The notes under the pieces were generated by a model. It saw only the letters and a list, made by a program, of their open reading frames with translations. It made no database searches and had not been told where the DNA came from. The position numbers and the translations under genes were made by a program. A stretch of DNA of 64,000 nt from Allobosea thiooxidans (lineage in GTDB: Bacteria; Pseudomonadota; Alphaproteobacteria; Rhizobiales; Beijerinckiaceae), in assembly GCF_900168195.1 (NCBI RefSeq), contig NZ_FUYX01000008.1, forward strand, positions 1 through 64,000, in the 5' to 3' direction. Each line of letters begins with the position of its first letter. The stretch's first letter is position 1. Of this stretch, positions 46,987-55,813 are shown piece by piece.

Positions 46987-47020
46987 CCCCTCGAAGCTGC
47001 GCTGGGGCGCCGAGGTCGCC

Positions 47021-47119
47021 TCAGCGCAGCTCGATCCTCACCACCTCGTAGACCGCCCGCGCTCCGCGCCTGTCGCCCGGCGCGACGAGCCGCCAGCCGC
47101 CGCTGCTTCCGCTCGTCAC
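47021..47119 (-). CDS. Possible 32-residue peptide overlapping the MFS gene stop
   Basis: A GTG overlapping the MFS stop (GTGA) opens a frame encoding TSGSSGGWRLVAPGDRRGAR and then AVYEVVRIELR. The overlap geometry is that of a coupled gene, and the amino-acid pattern is not random-looking, but the length is small and no family is recognised. Confidence 0.2.
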   Translation of the reverse strand: MTSGSSGGWRLVAPGDRRGARAVYEVVRIELR

Positions 47120-48411
47120 GCCTTGAGCCGCATCGTGGCCGCGGCCGGCGTTGCCTTCAGCGTCGCGGTCCAGAAGAGCAGCGTGAGCAGGCTGATCGCG
47201 GCGCCCAGGGCGCAGACGCCTGTCCAGCCGGCACGGGCGTAGGCGACGGTGGAAATCGACGAGCCGGTGGCGCTGCCGATCGAGTAGAAGACCATATAGG
47301 CCGCCGTCAGCCGGTTCTGCGCCTCCGGCCGGACCCGGTAGATCATGGCCTGGTTGGTGACATGGACGGCCTGCAGGCCGAAATCGATGATCAGTACGCC
47401 GGCGATCAGCCACAGGATCGAGCGGTCGAGCAGGGCCATCACCGGCCAGGCCAGCAGCATCAGCCCGAGCGCGATGCCGGTCGTGCGCTGGCCGTGGCCG
47501 CGGTCGGTCCAGCGCCCCGCCCGGGTCGCGCCGAGGGCACCCGCTGCCCCGGCCAGGCCGAACAGGCCGATCTGCGTATGAGAGAGGGAGAAGGGCGGCG
47601 CGCTCAGCGGCAGGACGAGCGGCGCGAGCAGCGTCGTGATGTTCGCGAAGATCAGCATGGCGATGACGCCGCGGATGCGCAGAACCGGCTCTTCGACGAC
47701 CAGGGTGACGAGCGAAGCGATCAGGCGCCCATAGGACAGGCTCGCAGGCCGCCGCTCCTGCCGTGGCAGCATCGCCCAAAGCAGCAGCGCGATCAGGAGC
47801 GTCAGGATCGCGGAGGCGAAATAGACCGTTCGCCAACCGGAGAGATCGGTGAGGGCGCCGGCGACCGTGCGCGCCAGCAATATGCCGATCACGATGCCGC
47901 CGGTGACGATGCCGACGACGTGGCCGCGCTCGGAAGGGCGCGCCAGGCTGGCCGCATAGGCGACGAGGGCCTGCGTCACCACTGCCAGAAGCCCGACCGC
48001 CGCCATCGCGCCGAGCAGCATCGCGGCCGATTGCGAGACGCCGACGACGGCGAGCGCCAGCACGGAGAGCATGGATTGCCCGACGATGAGCTTGCGGCGG
48101 TCCAGGAGGTCGCCGAGTGGCACGAGGAGAAGCAGGCCGAGCCCATAGCCGAGCTGCGTTGCGCCCACGATCAAGCCGGCGATGGTGCGGGACAGGCCGA
48201 GATCGTCGGCCATCACGTCGAGCAGCGGATGGGCAAAGTAGGCGTTCGCCACCGCAAGCCCGCTGGCGACGGCGAACAAGAGGGTGGTGCGGCCGTTCAG
48301 GGACGGCAGGGGTTCATGGAGAGGCGGCGGCGGGGCGAGGGCCGCTGGATTTCGAGGACGAGCATCCGCCTTCGCGGCGCCGGGTGGCGCCACGTCCTGA
48401 TCCAGATTCAT
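47116..48411 (-). CDS. MFS transporter (DHA1/AraJ-like efflux)
   Basis: The 431-residue protein has about twelve membrane helices. It contains PLGDLLDRRKLIVGQSML, the MFS loop 2-3 motif, and GRWTDRGHGQRTTGIALGL in the matching loop of the second half. The start MNLDQDVAPPG follows GGAGTCTGCA. It diverges from an HxlR-type regulator with twin palindromes in between, so it is probably a regulated efflux pump for a small organic compound. Confidence 0.88.
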   Translation of the reverse strand: MNLDQDVAPPGAAKADARPRNPAALAPPPPLHEPLPSLNGRTTLLFAVASGLAVANAYFAHPLLDVMADDLGLSRTIAGLIVGATQLGYGLGLLLLVPLGDLLDRRKLIVGQSMLSVLALAVVGVSQSAAMLLGAMAAVGLLAVVTQALVAYAASLARPSERGHVVGIVTGGIVIGILLARTVAGALTDLSGWRTVYFASAILTLLIALLLWAMLPRQERRPASLSYGRLIASLVTLVVEEPVLRIRGVIAMLIFANITTLLAPLVLPLSAPPFSLSHTQIGLFGLAGAAGALGATRAGRWTDRGHGQRTTGIALGLMLLAWPVMALLDRSILWLIAGVLIIDFGLQAVHVTNQAMIYRVRPEAQNRLTAAYMVFYSIGSATGSSISTVAYARAGWTGVCALGAAISLLTLLFWTATLKATPAAATMRLKA

Positions 48412-48430
48412 TGCAGACTCCGGGTGGAAT

Positions 48431-48485
48431 GGTTTTATAATGAAACCGCGCTGAGCTGTAACGATATTGGTTTTATCATGCAACC
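48431..48485. promoter_or_regulatory. Twin 17-bp operators between the MFS and hxlR-type genes
   Basis: GGTTTTATAATGAAACC (48431-48447) and GGTTTTATCATGCAACC (48469-48485) are both near-palindromes, differ at two positions, and start 38 bp apart in an AT-rich divergent promoter region. They are probable binding sites for the HxlR-type protein, regulating both genes. Confidence 0.75.
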
Positions 48486-48527
48486 AAAAACTCTGCCGCT
48501 GACGACAAGTGAGCCGAGGCGGCTCTG

Positions 48528-48977
48528 ATGGTCGCGCGCAAGAGCCTGAGCGGGGATTATTGCCCCAGCGCCCGTTCACTCGACGTGATCGGGGACTGGT
48601 GGTCGCTGCTGATCGTCCGCGACGCCTTCGACGGGATGACCCGCTTCAGCGAGTTCCAGAAGAGCCTCGGGATCGCCAAGAACATCCTGACCGACCGGTT
48701 GAAGACGCTGGTCCAGAGCGGCATTCTCGAGGCCGTGCCCGTCGGCGAGGGGCGGGCGCGCATGGAGTACCGCCTGACGGAGGTGGGGAAGGATCTCTTC
48801 CCCGTGATGGTCGCGCTGCGGCAGTTCGGCGAGCGCCATCTCTTCGCGCCCGATGAGGAGCGTTCGCGCCTGGTCGAGCGCGAAACCGGCCTGGCGGTGC
48901 GGCTGGACGTCCGAACGGAGGATGGCCGGGAGATCGGCCCGGATCAGGCGGTCATCCTGAAGGTCCCGGAGGACTGA
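48528..48977 (+). CDS. HxlR-family transcriptional regulator
   Basis: The 149-residue winged-helix protein starts MVARKSLSGDYCPSARSLDVIGDWWSLLIVRDAFDG, the HxlR signature with its conserved early cysteine (Cys12), redox-active in some members. It continues FSEFQKSLGIAKNILTDRLKTLVQSGILE, the recognition helix. A C-terminal extension (about 105-149) is acidic. It is divergent from the MFS pump it likely controls. Confidence 0.9.
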   Translation: MVARKSLSGDYCPSARSLDVIGDWWSLLIVRDAFDGMTRFSEFQKSLGIAKNILTDRLKTLVQSGILEAVPVGEGRARMEYRLTEVGKDLFPVMVALRQFGERHLFAPDEERSRLVERETGLAVRLDVRTEDGREIGPDQAVILKVPED

Positions 48978-48987
48978 ACGCCCCGGC

Positions 48988-50073
48988 TCAGCCCAGCGAG
49001 AATGCCTCGTGCACGGCGCTCTGCACGCCGCCGCCCATGATCGGGCCGCCGCCGGCGACATGGATCGCGTCGCCGACCAGCGCGGCGCCGAGCCCGTGGC
49101 GCGGCGTCAGCATCGGCGCGAACTGCTCCCAGTTGTCGGCGGCCGGGTCATAGGCCTCCATCTGGCCGAAGACGCGGTTGGTGCCTTCCCCGCCCATTAC
49201 GAAGACCTTGCCGCGATAGAGCACGGCGCCATGGCCCGAGCGGGCGGTGGGCAGCGGCGTGCGCATCGCCCATTTGTCCGCCGCCGGATCGTAGGCATGG
49301 TGCAGGTTGGAGTTGGTGTGGAAGGAATCCACCCGTCCGCCGATGACATGGATCAGCGGACCGATGGCGAGCGTGCCGGTGTGGTCGCGGGCGGTGGGCA
49401 TGGGGCGGCGCTCGGACCAGCGATCGGCCTTCGGGTCATAGACCAGGTGCCAGTCGACCGAGCGCTTCGTCTCGGTGGTCTCGCCGATGGCGCCGCCGAT
49501 GACATGCAGCACGCCGCCGAGGCCGACGACGGCGGTCGAGCCGGCCGGGCGCGGCAGCGAGGCGATCTCGCTCCAGCGATCGGCCTTGGGATCGTAGACG
49601 AAGCAGCGCGGATGCGGCTTGCGATTCTGCTCAAGGAAGCCGCCGATGGCGTAGAGCTTGCCGTCGAGGAAGGCGACGCCGACATGGTTGGCGCCCTGGG
49701 GCAGAGGCGCTCCGTCATTCCATTGGTCGGCCTCGGCATCGTAGACGTGATGATAGGCCCGGTCGGTGCGCTGCTCGCCATAGCCGCCGACGACATACAT
49801 CCTGTCCTCGAAGGCCGTCGCCCAGGCCATTTCGGAGCGGGGCAGCGGCAGCGGCGCCTTGGTGCTCCAGCGGCCGGGCACGGCGGCCTTGGGCGCCGGC
49901 GAATCGAAGACGTTCTGGGTGGCGGCGAGCTCCGGCTTCTCGATCCGGCCGGGCTGGTTCAGCCGCTCATATTGCGGGCCATGATGCTCGTGGCCGGGCT
50001 GCTGGCCGAAGGCGGGCCCGGCCAGAACGGCGGCGCCGGCCGCGATCAGGTGGCGGCGGTTCAGGCTGGTCAT
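48988..50073 (-). CDS. Kelch-repeat beta-propeller protein with Tat-type signal
   Basis: The 361-residue protein has a twin-arginine signal (SLNRRHLIAAGAAVLAGPAFG). Six or so kelch repeats of the form YVVGGYG...YDxxxDxW follow (for example AIGGFLEQ..., VIGGAIGET..., VMGGEGTNR...), giving a six-bladed propeller in the periplasm. The His-rich GHEHHGPQYER segment after the signal could bind metal. The partner or enzymatic role is unknown. RBS GGGAGGACGACG. Confidence 0.85.
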   Translation of the reverse strand: MTSLNRRHLIAAGAAVLAGPAFGQQPGHEHHGPQYERLNQPGRIEKPELAATQNVFDSPAPKAAVPGRWSTKAPLPLPRSEMAWATAFEDRMYVVGGYGEQRTDRAYHHVYDAEADQWNDGAPLPQGANHVGVAFLDGKLYAIGGFLEQNRKPHPRCFVYDPKADRWSEIASLPRPAGSTAVVGLGGVLHVIGGAIGETTETKRSVDWHLVYDPKADRWSERRPMPTARDHTGTLAIGPLIHVIGGRVDSFHTNSNLHHAYDPAADKWAMRTPLPTARSGHGAVLYRGKVFVMGGEGTNRVFGQMEAYDPAADNWEQFAPMLTPRHGLGAALVGDAIHVAGGGPIMGGGVQSAVHEAFSLG

Positions 50074-50226
50074 CGCGTCGTCCTCCCGACTACAACGATA
50101 AGGCAGGGATGGCGGGCGGCAAGCGCATGGAATGCCGGCTGCCCCATGGTTCCCCCGAGGGGGGCATGCAGCTATGGTCGAGCGCCATCTCAAACGATTT
50201 AGGCCGCAGGAAACACGAGGAAGCGC

Positions 50227-50988
50227 ATGTCTGGGCATAACAAGGTCGCGATCATCACCGGTGCCGGCTCGGGCGTGGGGCGCGCCGTCGCCATCGCTTT
50301 CCTGAAGGACGGATACCGCACCGTTTTGGCCGGGCGCCGGGCGGATGCGCTGGAGGAGACGATCGCGCTCTCCGGCGTCGACAAGGGCCGCGCGCTCGCA
50401 GTCTCGACCGACGTCACCGACAAGGCCTCGGTCGAGAACCTGTTCGCGAAGACCAAGGCGGCCTTCGGCCGGGTCGACGTGCTGTTCAACAATGCCGGCG
50501 TCAACGCGCCGGGCGGCGTGCTGCTGGAGGACCTCTCGCTGGAGGACTGGCAGAAGGTGGTCGACACCAACCTGACCGGCCCGTTCCTCTGCACGCAGGC
50601 CGCCTTCAAGGCGATGAAGGATCAGGAGCCGCGCGGCGGCCGCATCATCAACAACGGCTCGATTTCGGCGCAGGTGCCGCGGCCGAACTCCGCCGCCTAC
50701 ACGGCGACCAAGCACGCCATCTCCGGCCTGACCAAGACCGCCTCGCTCGACGGGCGCAAATACGACATCGCCGTCGGCCAGGTCGATATCGGCAATGCCC
50801 TGACCGACATGGCGCGGAAGATGACGACCGGCGTGCCGCAGGCCGACGGCTCGATCAAGGTCGAGGCGGTGATGGATGTCGAGAACGTCGCCACCACCGT
50901 GCTGCACATGGCGGGCCTGCCGCTCGAGGCCAACATCCTGTTCGTCACGGTGATGGCGACCAAGGCCCCGCTCGTCGGGCGCGGCTGA
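50227..50988 (+). CDS. SDR-family oxidoreductase
   Basis: The 253-residue classical short-chain dehydrogenase has [12 protein letters not shown] (NAD(P) binding, residues 11-22), NNAGV (about 91), the active-site Ser in NNGSISAQ, and YTATKHA with the catalytic Tyr and Lys. An Arg pair after beta-2 (AGRRADAL) suggests NADP preference. The substrate is unknown. It lies between the kelch gene (divergent) and a repeat element. Confidence 0.88.
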   Translation: MSGHNKVAIITGAGSGVGRAVAIAFLKDGYRTVLAGRRADALEETIALSGVDKGRALAVSTDVTDKASVENLFAKTKAAFGRVDVLFNNAGVNAPGGVLLEDLSLEDWQKVVDTNLTGPFLCTQAAFKAMKDQEPRGGRIINNGSISAQVPRPNSAAYTATKHAISGLTKTASLDGRKYDIAVGQVDIGNALTDMARKMTTGVPQADGSIKVEAVMDVENVATTVLHMAGLPLEANILFVTVMATKAPLVGRG

Positions 50989-51002
50989 GGGCAGGACGCT
51001 TC

Positions 51003-51089
51003 CGTCATGCCCGGGCTTGACCCGGGCATCTCGTCCAGATGGATGATGAGATTCTCGGGTCTGCGTTGCGCTGCGCCCGAGAATGACGG
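51003..51089. repeat. Palindromic intergenic repeat, family B
   Basis: An 87-bp element starts CGTCATGCCCGGGC and ends AGAATGACGG. It contains TGCCCGGG/CCCGGGCA and ATTCTCGGG/CCCGAGAAT stems and outer CGTCA/TGACG ends like family A, so A and B may share ancestry. Its right end abuts the RBS of the next gene. Confidence 0.75.
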
Positions 51090-51097
51090 GAGGCCGC

Positions 51098-51739
51098 ATG
51101 GCGGCGATCGAGAATGCTCCTGACGCTGCCGCAGCGCTCAAGACAGAGCCCGCCGTCGCCCGCGCCTATACGCTGACGATCTGGGGCATCGCGCTCGGCA
51201 TCATGATCCAGGCGGTGGCGACCGTCGCCTGGGCGCTCGCCATCGGCAACACGCAACTGTTCAAGGACGGCGTCGACTGGGTCTACGATGTCGCGCTCTA
51301 CGGCATCGCCGCGCTGGTCTTCGGCCGCGATGCGCGGGCCGAGCGATTGGCGGCCGTCGCGATCGGTGCCGTGATGGCGGTCGCCGGCTTCCACTCGCTC
51401 TATGACCTCTGGGACAAGATCGTCCGGCCGCGACCGATCGAGATCTGGACGCTGGGCTTCGCGGCGGCCAGCGCGATCGTCATCGCGCTCCTGGTGATCG
51501 CCGCGCTCTGGCGCTTCCGGCGCGAGGCCAATCCGGTGATCAAGGCGACCTGGCTGTCGAGCCGCAACGACGCGATCTCCACGACCGGCTTCGCGCTGGT
51601 CGGGCTCGCCGCGCGCGTCGCGCCGGTGCGCTGGCCGGAATATCTCTTCGACCTCTTCGTTGCCGGGCTCGCCTTCCAAGCGACCTGGGCGATCTGGCGC
51701 TCGTTGCGCGCCGGGCCGGAGCAGGTCGCGACAGGCTGA
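51098..51739 (+). CDS. CDF-like membrane protein lacking the cytoplasmic domain
   Basis: The 213-residue protein has about five to six helices and resembles the membrane half of cation diffusion facilitators. DGVDWVYDVALYG gives the TM2 DxxxD pair Asp60/Asp64. The TM5 equivalent, TWLSSRNDAISTTG, keeps Asp158 but has Ser154 where His/Asp is usual. It lacks the C-terminal metallochaperone-like domain. It may be a divergent transporter or a non-transporting relative. RBS GGGAGG comes directly from the end of the family B repeat. Confidence 0.7.
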   Translation: MAAIENAPDAAAALKTEPAVARAYTLTIWGIALGIMIQAVATVAWALAIGNTQLFKDGVDWVYDVALYGIAALVFGRDARAERLAAVAIGAVMAVAGFHSLYDLWDKIVRPRPIEIWTLGFAAASAIVIALLVIAALWRFRREANPVIKATWLSSRNDAISTTGFALVGLAARVAPVRWPEYLFDLFVAGLAFQATWAIWRSLRAGPEQVATG

Positions 51740-52030
51740 CAGGCGAGATCGTCCGCTGGGCCGGCACGGCGCGCGGTTTCGGAACCAGCGCAAACCGGTT
51801 TGCGCAACAAGGCGCAGACAGGGCGAATGGGCGAGCTATAAAGGCGATGGTCTCGTGGGACGGCCCCGCTGGCGATGTCCCTTGAGCCCTCATCCTGAGG
51901 AGCCGCGTGAGCGTCTCGAAGGATGCTCCAGGAAGCTCCGGAACCTCTGGAGCATCCTTCGAGACGCAAGCTTCGCTTGCTCCTCAGGATGAGGGCTCGC
52001 GGGGACGACAGCCGGACGTTGGGGACCTCC
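51740..52030. other. 291-bp gap before mccA
   Basis: There is no gene here. About 40% of the gap is the family C repeat. GCAAACCGGTTTGC (palindromic) lies at about 51790-51803. No clear promoter can be picked. Confidence 0.4.
51884..51998. repeat. Palindromic intergenic repeat, family C, copy 2 (upstream of mccA)
   Basis: This element has the same GAGCCCTCATCC...GGATGAGGGCTC ends and inner AAGGATGCTCC/GGAGCATCCTT stem as the copy at 44633. The mccA ATG lies 33 bp downstream. Confidence 0.85.
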
Positions 52031-54016
52031 ATGACGATCGCCGCCAAGCTGCCCTCCATCCTGATCGCCAATCGCGGCGAGATCGCCTGCCGGGTCATCC
52101 GCACCGCGAAGCGGCTCGGCCTGCGCACCATCGCCGTCTATTCGGACGCCGATGCCGAGGCGCTGTTCGTGCAGATGGCGGACGAGGCCTATCGCATCGG
52201 CCCGGCGCCCGCTCGTGAGAGCTATCTCGACGCTGCCAAGATCCTCGCCGTGGCGAAGGAGGCTGGAGCCGCCTGCATCCATCCCGGCTACGGCTTCCTT
52301 TCCGAGAATGCCGAATTCGCCGATGCCTGCGCCGCGGCGGGCATCGTCTTCGTCGGGCCGCCGGCTTCCGCCATCCGCGCGATGGGCCTGAAGGACGCGG
52401 CCAAGGCACTCGTCGAGAAGGCGAGCGTGCCGGTGGTGCCGGGCTATCATGGCGCCGAGCAGGATGCCGACTTCCTCGCCACGGAAGCGGAGCGCATCGG
52501 CTATCCCGTGCTGATCAAGGCGGTCGCCGGCGGCGGCGGCAAGGGCATGAAGAAGGTCGACAAGGCGGCGGATTTCGGGGACGCCCTGACCAGCGCCCAG
52601 CGCGAGGCGCAGAACGCCTTCGGCGATGCCCGCGTGCTGGTCGAGAAATACGTGCTCTCGCCGCGCCATGTCGAAATCCAGATCTTCGGCGACAGCCACG
52701 GCAATGTCGTCCACCTCTACGAGCGCGATTGCTCGCTGCAACGGCGCCACCAGAAGGTGATCGAAGAGGCGCCGGCACCGGGCATGAGCGCGGATGTCCG
52801 CTCCGCCATGGGCAGGGCTGCGACGGAAGCCGCCAAGGCCGTCGGCTATGTCGGCGCCGGGACCGTCGAGTTCATCGCCGATGGCCGCGACGGCCTGCGC
52901 GCCGACCGCTTCTATTTCATGGAGATGAACACGCGCCTCCAGGTCGAGCATCCGGTGACGGAGGCGATCACCGGGCTCGACCTCGTCGAACTGCAGCTCA
53001 AGGTCGCGGCAGGCGAGCCGCTCGGCTTCACGCAGGAGGACGTCACGGCGACGGGCCATGCCGTCGAGGCTAGGCTTTACGCCGAGGACCCCGAAAAGGG
53101 CTTCCTGCCCTCGACCGGCAAGCTCTGGGCGCTGAGCTTTCCGCATGGCGAGGGTATCCGCATCGATACGGGCGTCGAGGCCGGCGATACGGTGACGCCG
53201 TTCTACGACCCGATGATCGCCAAGGTGATCGCCCATGGCGCCACGCGCGACGAGGCGCTCGACCGGCTCGGTGTGGCGCTGGGCGAGGCCATCGTCGCCG
53301 GCCCGCGCACCAATCTCGCCTTCCTGAAGAAGCTGACCGAGGCGGAAGGCTTCCGGAAGGGGCCGTTCGACACCGGCTTCATCGATCGCAACATCAGCGC
53401 GCTCGGGGCCGAGCCGCAGCCGCTCGACGCTGCCGCCGTCGCAGCCGCAGCCCTGCAGCTCGAGGAAGAGCGGCAGGAGGCCGGCATGATCGCGGCAGCG
53501 GGCCGGGCCGAAGGCGAGACGCGCTCGCCCTGGCTCGATCCCGATGCCTTCTCGTTGATGCCGCGCCAGCCGCTCGGCCTGCCGCTCCTGGTCGACGGCG
53601 AGCGCGTTGAGGCGCAGATCGAATGGCATGGCGATGATGCGCGCGTCAGCCTGCCGGGTCATGAGATCGGGGAGGGCGAGCACGAAGTTGCCCTTGCCGA
53701 GGGGGAAGGCGGCACCTGGTTCGCGCTGCATCGCGGCCGGCAGACGGCCGTGGCCCTGTTCGACCCCTTCACGGTGGATTTGGACGCCACCTCAGGCTCC
53801 GGTGGTGTGGTCAAGGCGCCGATGCACGGCAAGCTCGTGGCGGTCTTCGTGGCGCCGGGCGAGGCCGTGACCAAGGGCCAGCGCCTTGCCATCGTCGAGG
53901 CGATGAAGATGGAGCATGTGCTGACCGCTCCGCGCGACGGCACGGTCAGCGAGGTCGCAGGCGAGCCCGGCATGCAGGTCGCGGAAGGCGCGAAGGTCGT
54001 CGTGCTGGGGGAATAG
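52031..54016 (+). CDS. mccA: Methylcrotonyl-CoA carboxylase alpha subunit (biotin carboxylase + BCCP)
   Basis: MccA carboxylates biotin for MccB. The 661-residue protein starts MTIAAKLPSILIANRGEIAC. It has the ATP-grasp loop KAVAGGGGKGMKKV, FMEMNTRLQVEHPVTEAITGLDLVE and a C-terminal biotinyl domain with Lys626 in VEAMKMEHVLTAPRDG, the MEHV form typical of MccA. Length and the divergent middle domain separate it from pccA in this window (about half identical by eye). It is an isolated gene with the family C repeat in its leader. Confidence 0.91.
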   Translation: MTIAAKLPSILIANRGEIACRVIRTAKRLGLRTIAVYSDADAEALFVQMADEAYRIGPAPARESYLDAAKILAVAKEAGAACIHPGYGFLSENAEFADACAAAGIVFVGPPASAIRAMGLKDAAKALVEKASVPVVPGYHGAEQDADFLATEAERIGYPVLIKAVAGGGGKGMKKVDKAADFGDALTSAQREAQNAFGDARVLVEKYVLSPRHVEIQIFGDSHGNVVHLYERDCSLQRRHQKVIEEAPAPGMSADVRSAMGRAATEAAKAVGYVGAGTVEFIADGRDGLRADRFYFMEMNTRLQVEHPVTEAITGLDLVELQLKVAAGEPLGFTQEDVTATGHAVEARLYAEDPEKGFLPSTGKLWALSFPHGEGIRIDTGVEAGDTVTPFYDPMIAKVIAHGATRDEALDRLGVALGEAIVAGPRTNLAFLKKLTEAEGFRKGPFDTGFIDRNISALGAEPQPLDAAAVAAAALQLEEERQEAGMIAAAGRAEGETRSPWLDPDAFSLMPRQPLGLPLLVDGERVEAQIEWHGDDARVSLPGHEIGEGEHEVALAEGEGGTWFALHRGRQTAVALFDPFTVDLDATSGSGGVVKAPMHGKLVAVFVAPGEAVTKGQRLAIVEAMKMEHVLTAPRDGTVSEVAGEPGMQVAEGAKVVVLGE

Positions 54017-54072
54017 TCGAATCGGCGGAATCGCTTGCGGGCGATTGTCGAGAGATTGATTCAAGCCGGTTT

Positions 54073-54165
54073 CGTCATGGTCGGGCTTGTCCCGACCATC
54101 CACGTCTTCGCTGGTCGAAGGCCGTGTTCAAGACGTGGATGCTCGCAACAAGGGCGAGCATGACG
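54073..54165 (+). repeat. Palindromic intergenic repeat, family A, copy 4
   Basis: This is the same element as at 29927, 36052 and 36692 (CGTCATGGTCGGGC...CATGACG), located between convergent mccA and the phosphotransferase gene, where it could serve as a shared transcript-end hairpin. Confidence 0.85.
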
Positions 54166-54170
54166 GCGCG

Positions 54171-55016
54171 CTATACGTCGAGAGCTGCTGCCGCCTTCCC
54201 CAGGATTGTCAGATTGATCTCCGCCAGCGGGTCGTCGTCTTCCAGAAACCAACTCGCCGACAACCCGCACCAGGCGATGATCCAGCGCAGAAGTCGCTGA
54301 CGTTCCAGCCCGGATTTCGCCAGCACGATCTCCAGCCGGCGCTCGAAGGCGCCGGGCGCGACCGCGACCGCTGGTTCGGGGTCGGCGAGGTCGGGATCAC
54401 AGAACAGGATCGTGTATTCGAAGGCACGGTCGCCCAGGACGCATTTCGGGTCGATGGCGAGCCAGCCGCGGCTCTCGAAATCGAGAACGTTGTCGTGATG
54501 CAGGTCGGCATGGAGTGGCAGGATGTCCTGCTGCGCGGGCAACAGCGTGTTTGCCTCCGTCGCGGCGCGGGCGAGCAAGCCACCATGCTTCGCCGCCGTC
54601 GGAAACAGGTCCTTGAACCAGGTTTCGAGCGGGATCAGCCCGTTGGGAGCCGGGCCACGCGGCTTCTCTAGCCCTGCAATAGCATCACAGAGGATAGCGG
54701 TCGCTTCGTCGTCGCCCTTGGCGCCGCTGCGGGCCATGGCCGAAAGCGAGACCGGGCCGGTGGCGCGCTCGATCAGCATCGCGCTGCCTTCGCCGGCCTG
54801 CGCGATCAGGCGGGCGGCGCCGTCGCCGCCCCACCAGGCGAGCAGGCGGTAGCCGAGGCGCTCATCCTCCGCTTCCGGCAGCTTCAGCATGGCAGGTGCG
54901 CCGCCTTGCAGGACGGGCAGCAGGCGGCTGGCATGGGTCCTGAACGGGGGGCCGTCCGGCACGAGGTGCCAGCGTGCCAGCCAGGGCTCGAACGGCCCGA
55001 GGGAGATCTGGCTCAT
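54171..55016 (-). CDS. Aminoglycoside/hydroxyurea-type phosphotransferase (APH(6) family)
   Basis: The 281-residue kinase-fold protein has the Brenner-like catalytic motif LPLHADLHHDNVLDF and the metal-binding GWLAIDPKCVLGDRAFE, matching the APH(6)/hydroxyurea phosphotransferase family that includes streptomycin 6-kinases. Chromosomal members often have unknown substrates, so resistance should not be assumed. Its ATG overlaps the stop of the upstream SDR gene by four bases, implying a two-gene operon. Confidence 0.85.
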   Translation of the reverse strand: MSQISLGPFEPWLARWHLVPDGPPFRTHASRLLPVLQGGAPAMLKLPEAEDERLGYRLLAWWGGDGAARLIAQAGEGSAMLIERATGPVSLSAMARSGAKGDDEATAILCDAIAGLEKPRGPAPNGLIPLETWFKDLFPTAAKHGGLLARAATEANTLLPAQQDILPLHADLHHDNVLDFESRGWLAIDPKCVLGDRAFEYTILFCDPDLADPEPAVAVAPGAFERRLEIVLAKSGLERQRLLRWIIAWCGLSASWFLEDDDPLAEINLTILGKAAAALDV

Positions 55017-55780
55017 CCGCGGCCGATCACCGGGAACTGCTCGGCCTCGTAGATCTGGCCAGAAACCGGGGCGCTGTCGTCCGATAGCCAGAAGGCGGTG
55101 TGGGCGGCGATCTCCTCCGGCTGCATGATGCGGCCGGTCGGGGCGTGGCGGAGCGGCACATGGTTCTGCCAGCCGGGCGGCTGGCCCTCGCGCTGCTGGG
55201 TCGCATCCTCGTTGGCGGTCCAGGTCCAGCCGACATTGAGCTGATTGGCGCGGATGCGCTCGGGGCCGAGCGTGTTGGCGAGGTTGCGCGTCATCGTCAT
55301 CAGCGCACCCTTCGACATCGAATAAACCGTGAGGTTCGAGAGGCCGCAATAGGCGTTGATCGAGCCGACGGTGACGATGGCGCCGGGCGATTTCCAGGCG
55401 CGGAAGGCGCGGATCGCCGCTTCGGCGCAGAGCAGTGGCGCGCGGGTGTTGATCGCGAACATGTGGTCGAAGAAGGCGGCGGTGGTCTCGCCCAGGATGC
55501 CGCGCGGATAGATGCCGGCATTGTTGACGAGGCCGTCGATGCGGCCGAAGGCGGCGAGGGTGGCATCGACGATGGCCTGCGCCGTCTCGGGTTCGGCGAG
55601 GTCACCGGTCGCGCCGGCCGTCGCCGGGCCGAGGCGGGCGACGGCGGCGTCGACCTCGCCGCGGTCGCGCCCGTGGATCAGCACTTTGGCTCCCTCGGCG
55701 ACCAGCCTTTCGGCCATCGCATAGCCGATGCCGGTGGAGGAGCCGGTGACGAGGATGGCCTTGCCTGCGAGTCCGCGCAT
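55013..55780 (-). CDS. SDR-family oxidoreductase
   Basis: The 255-residue short-chain dehydrogenase has TGSSTGIGYAMAERL, NNAGIYPRG, a GSINAYCGLS active-site Ser region, and YSMSKGA with catalytic Tyr/Lys. The ending PVSGQIYEAEQFPVIGRG is the usual SDR C terminus. A sugar- or cyclic-alcohol-type substrate is possible but not shown. It is coupled to the phosphotransferase gene (ATGA overlap). Confidence 0.88.
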   Translation of the reverse strand: MRGLAGKAILVTGSSTGIGYAMAERLVAEGAKVLIHGRDRGEVDAAVARLGPATAGATGDLAEPETAQAIVDATLAAFGRIDGLVNNAGIYPRGILGETTAAFFDHMFAINTRAPLLCAEAAIRAFRAWKSPGAIVTVGSINAYCGLSNLTVYSMSKGALMTMTRNLANTLGPERIRANQLNVGWTWTANEDATQQREGQPPGWQNHVPLRHAPTGRIMQPEEIAAHTAFWLSDDSAPVSGQIYEAEQFPVIGRG

Positions 55781-55813
55781 GATGATCGTCCGTAATCCGC
55801 CTGGGAAGTGAGC

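Noticed and set aside
51890-53731. A 613-codon minus-strand frame antisense to mccA, and similar frames antisense to secY (10426-11961), the ABC exporter (34161-35942) and pccA (28860-29975).
   Set aside because: These are GC-driven shadow frames over genes of certain function.
54171-55016. Streptomycin resistance gene on a mobile element.
   Set aside because: The APH(6)-type kinase is coupled to a chromosomal SDR gene with no transposase, integron or composition change. A housekeeping role is equally likely.
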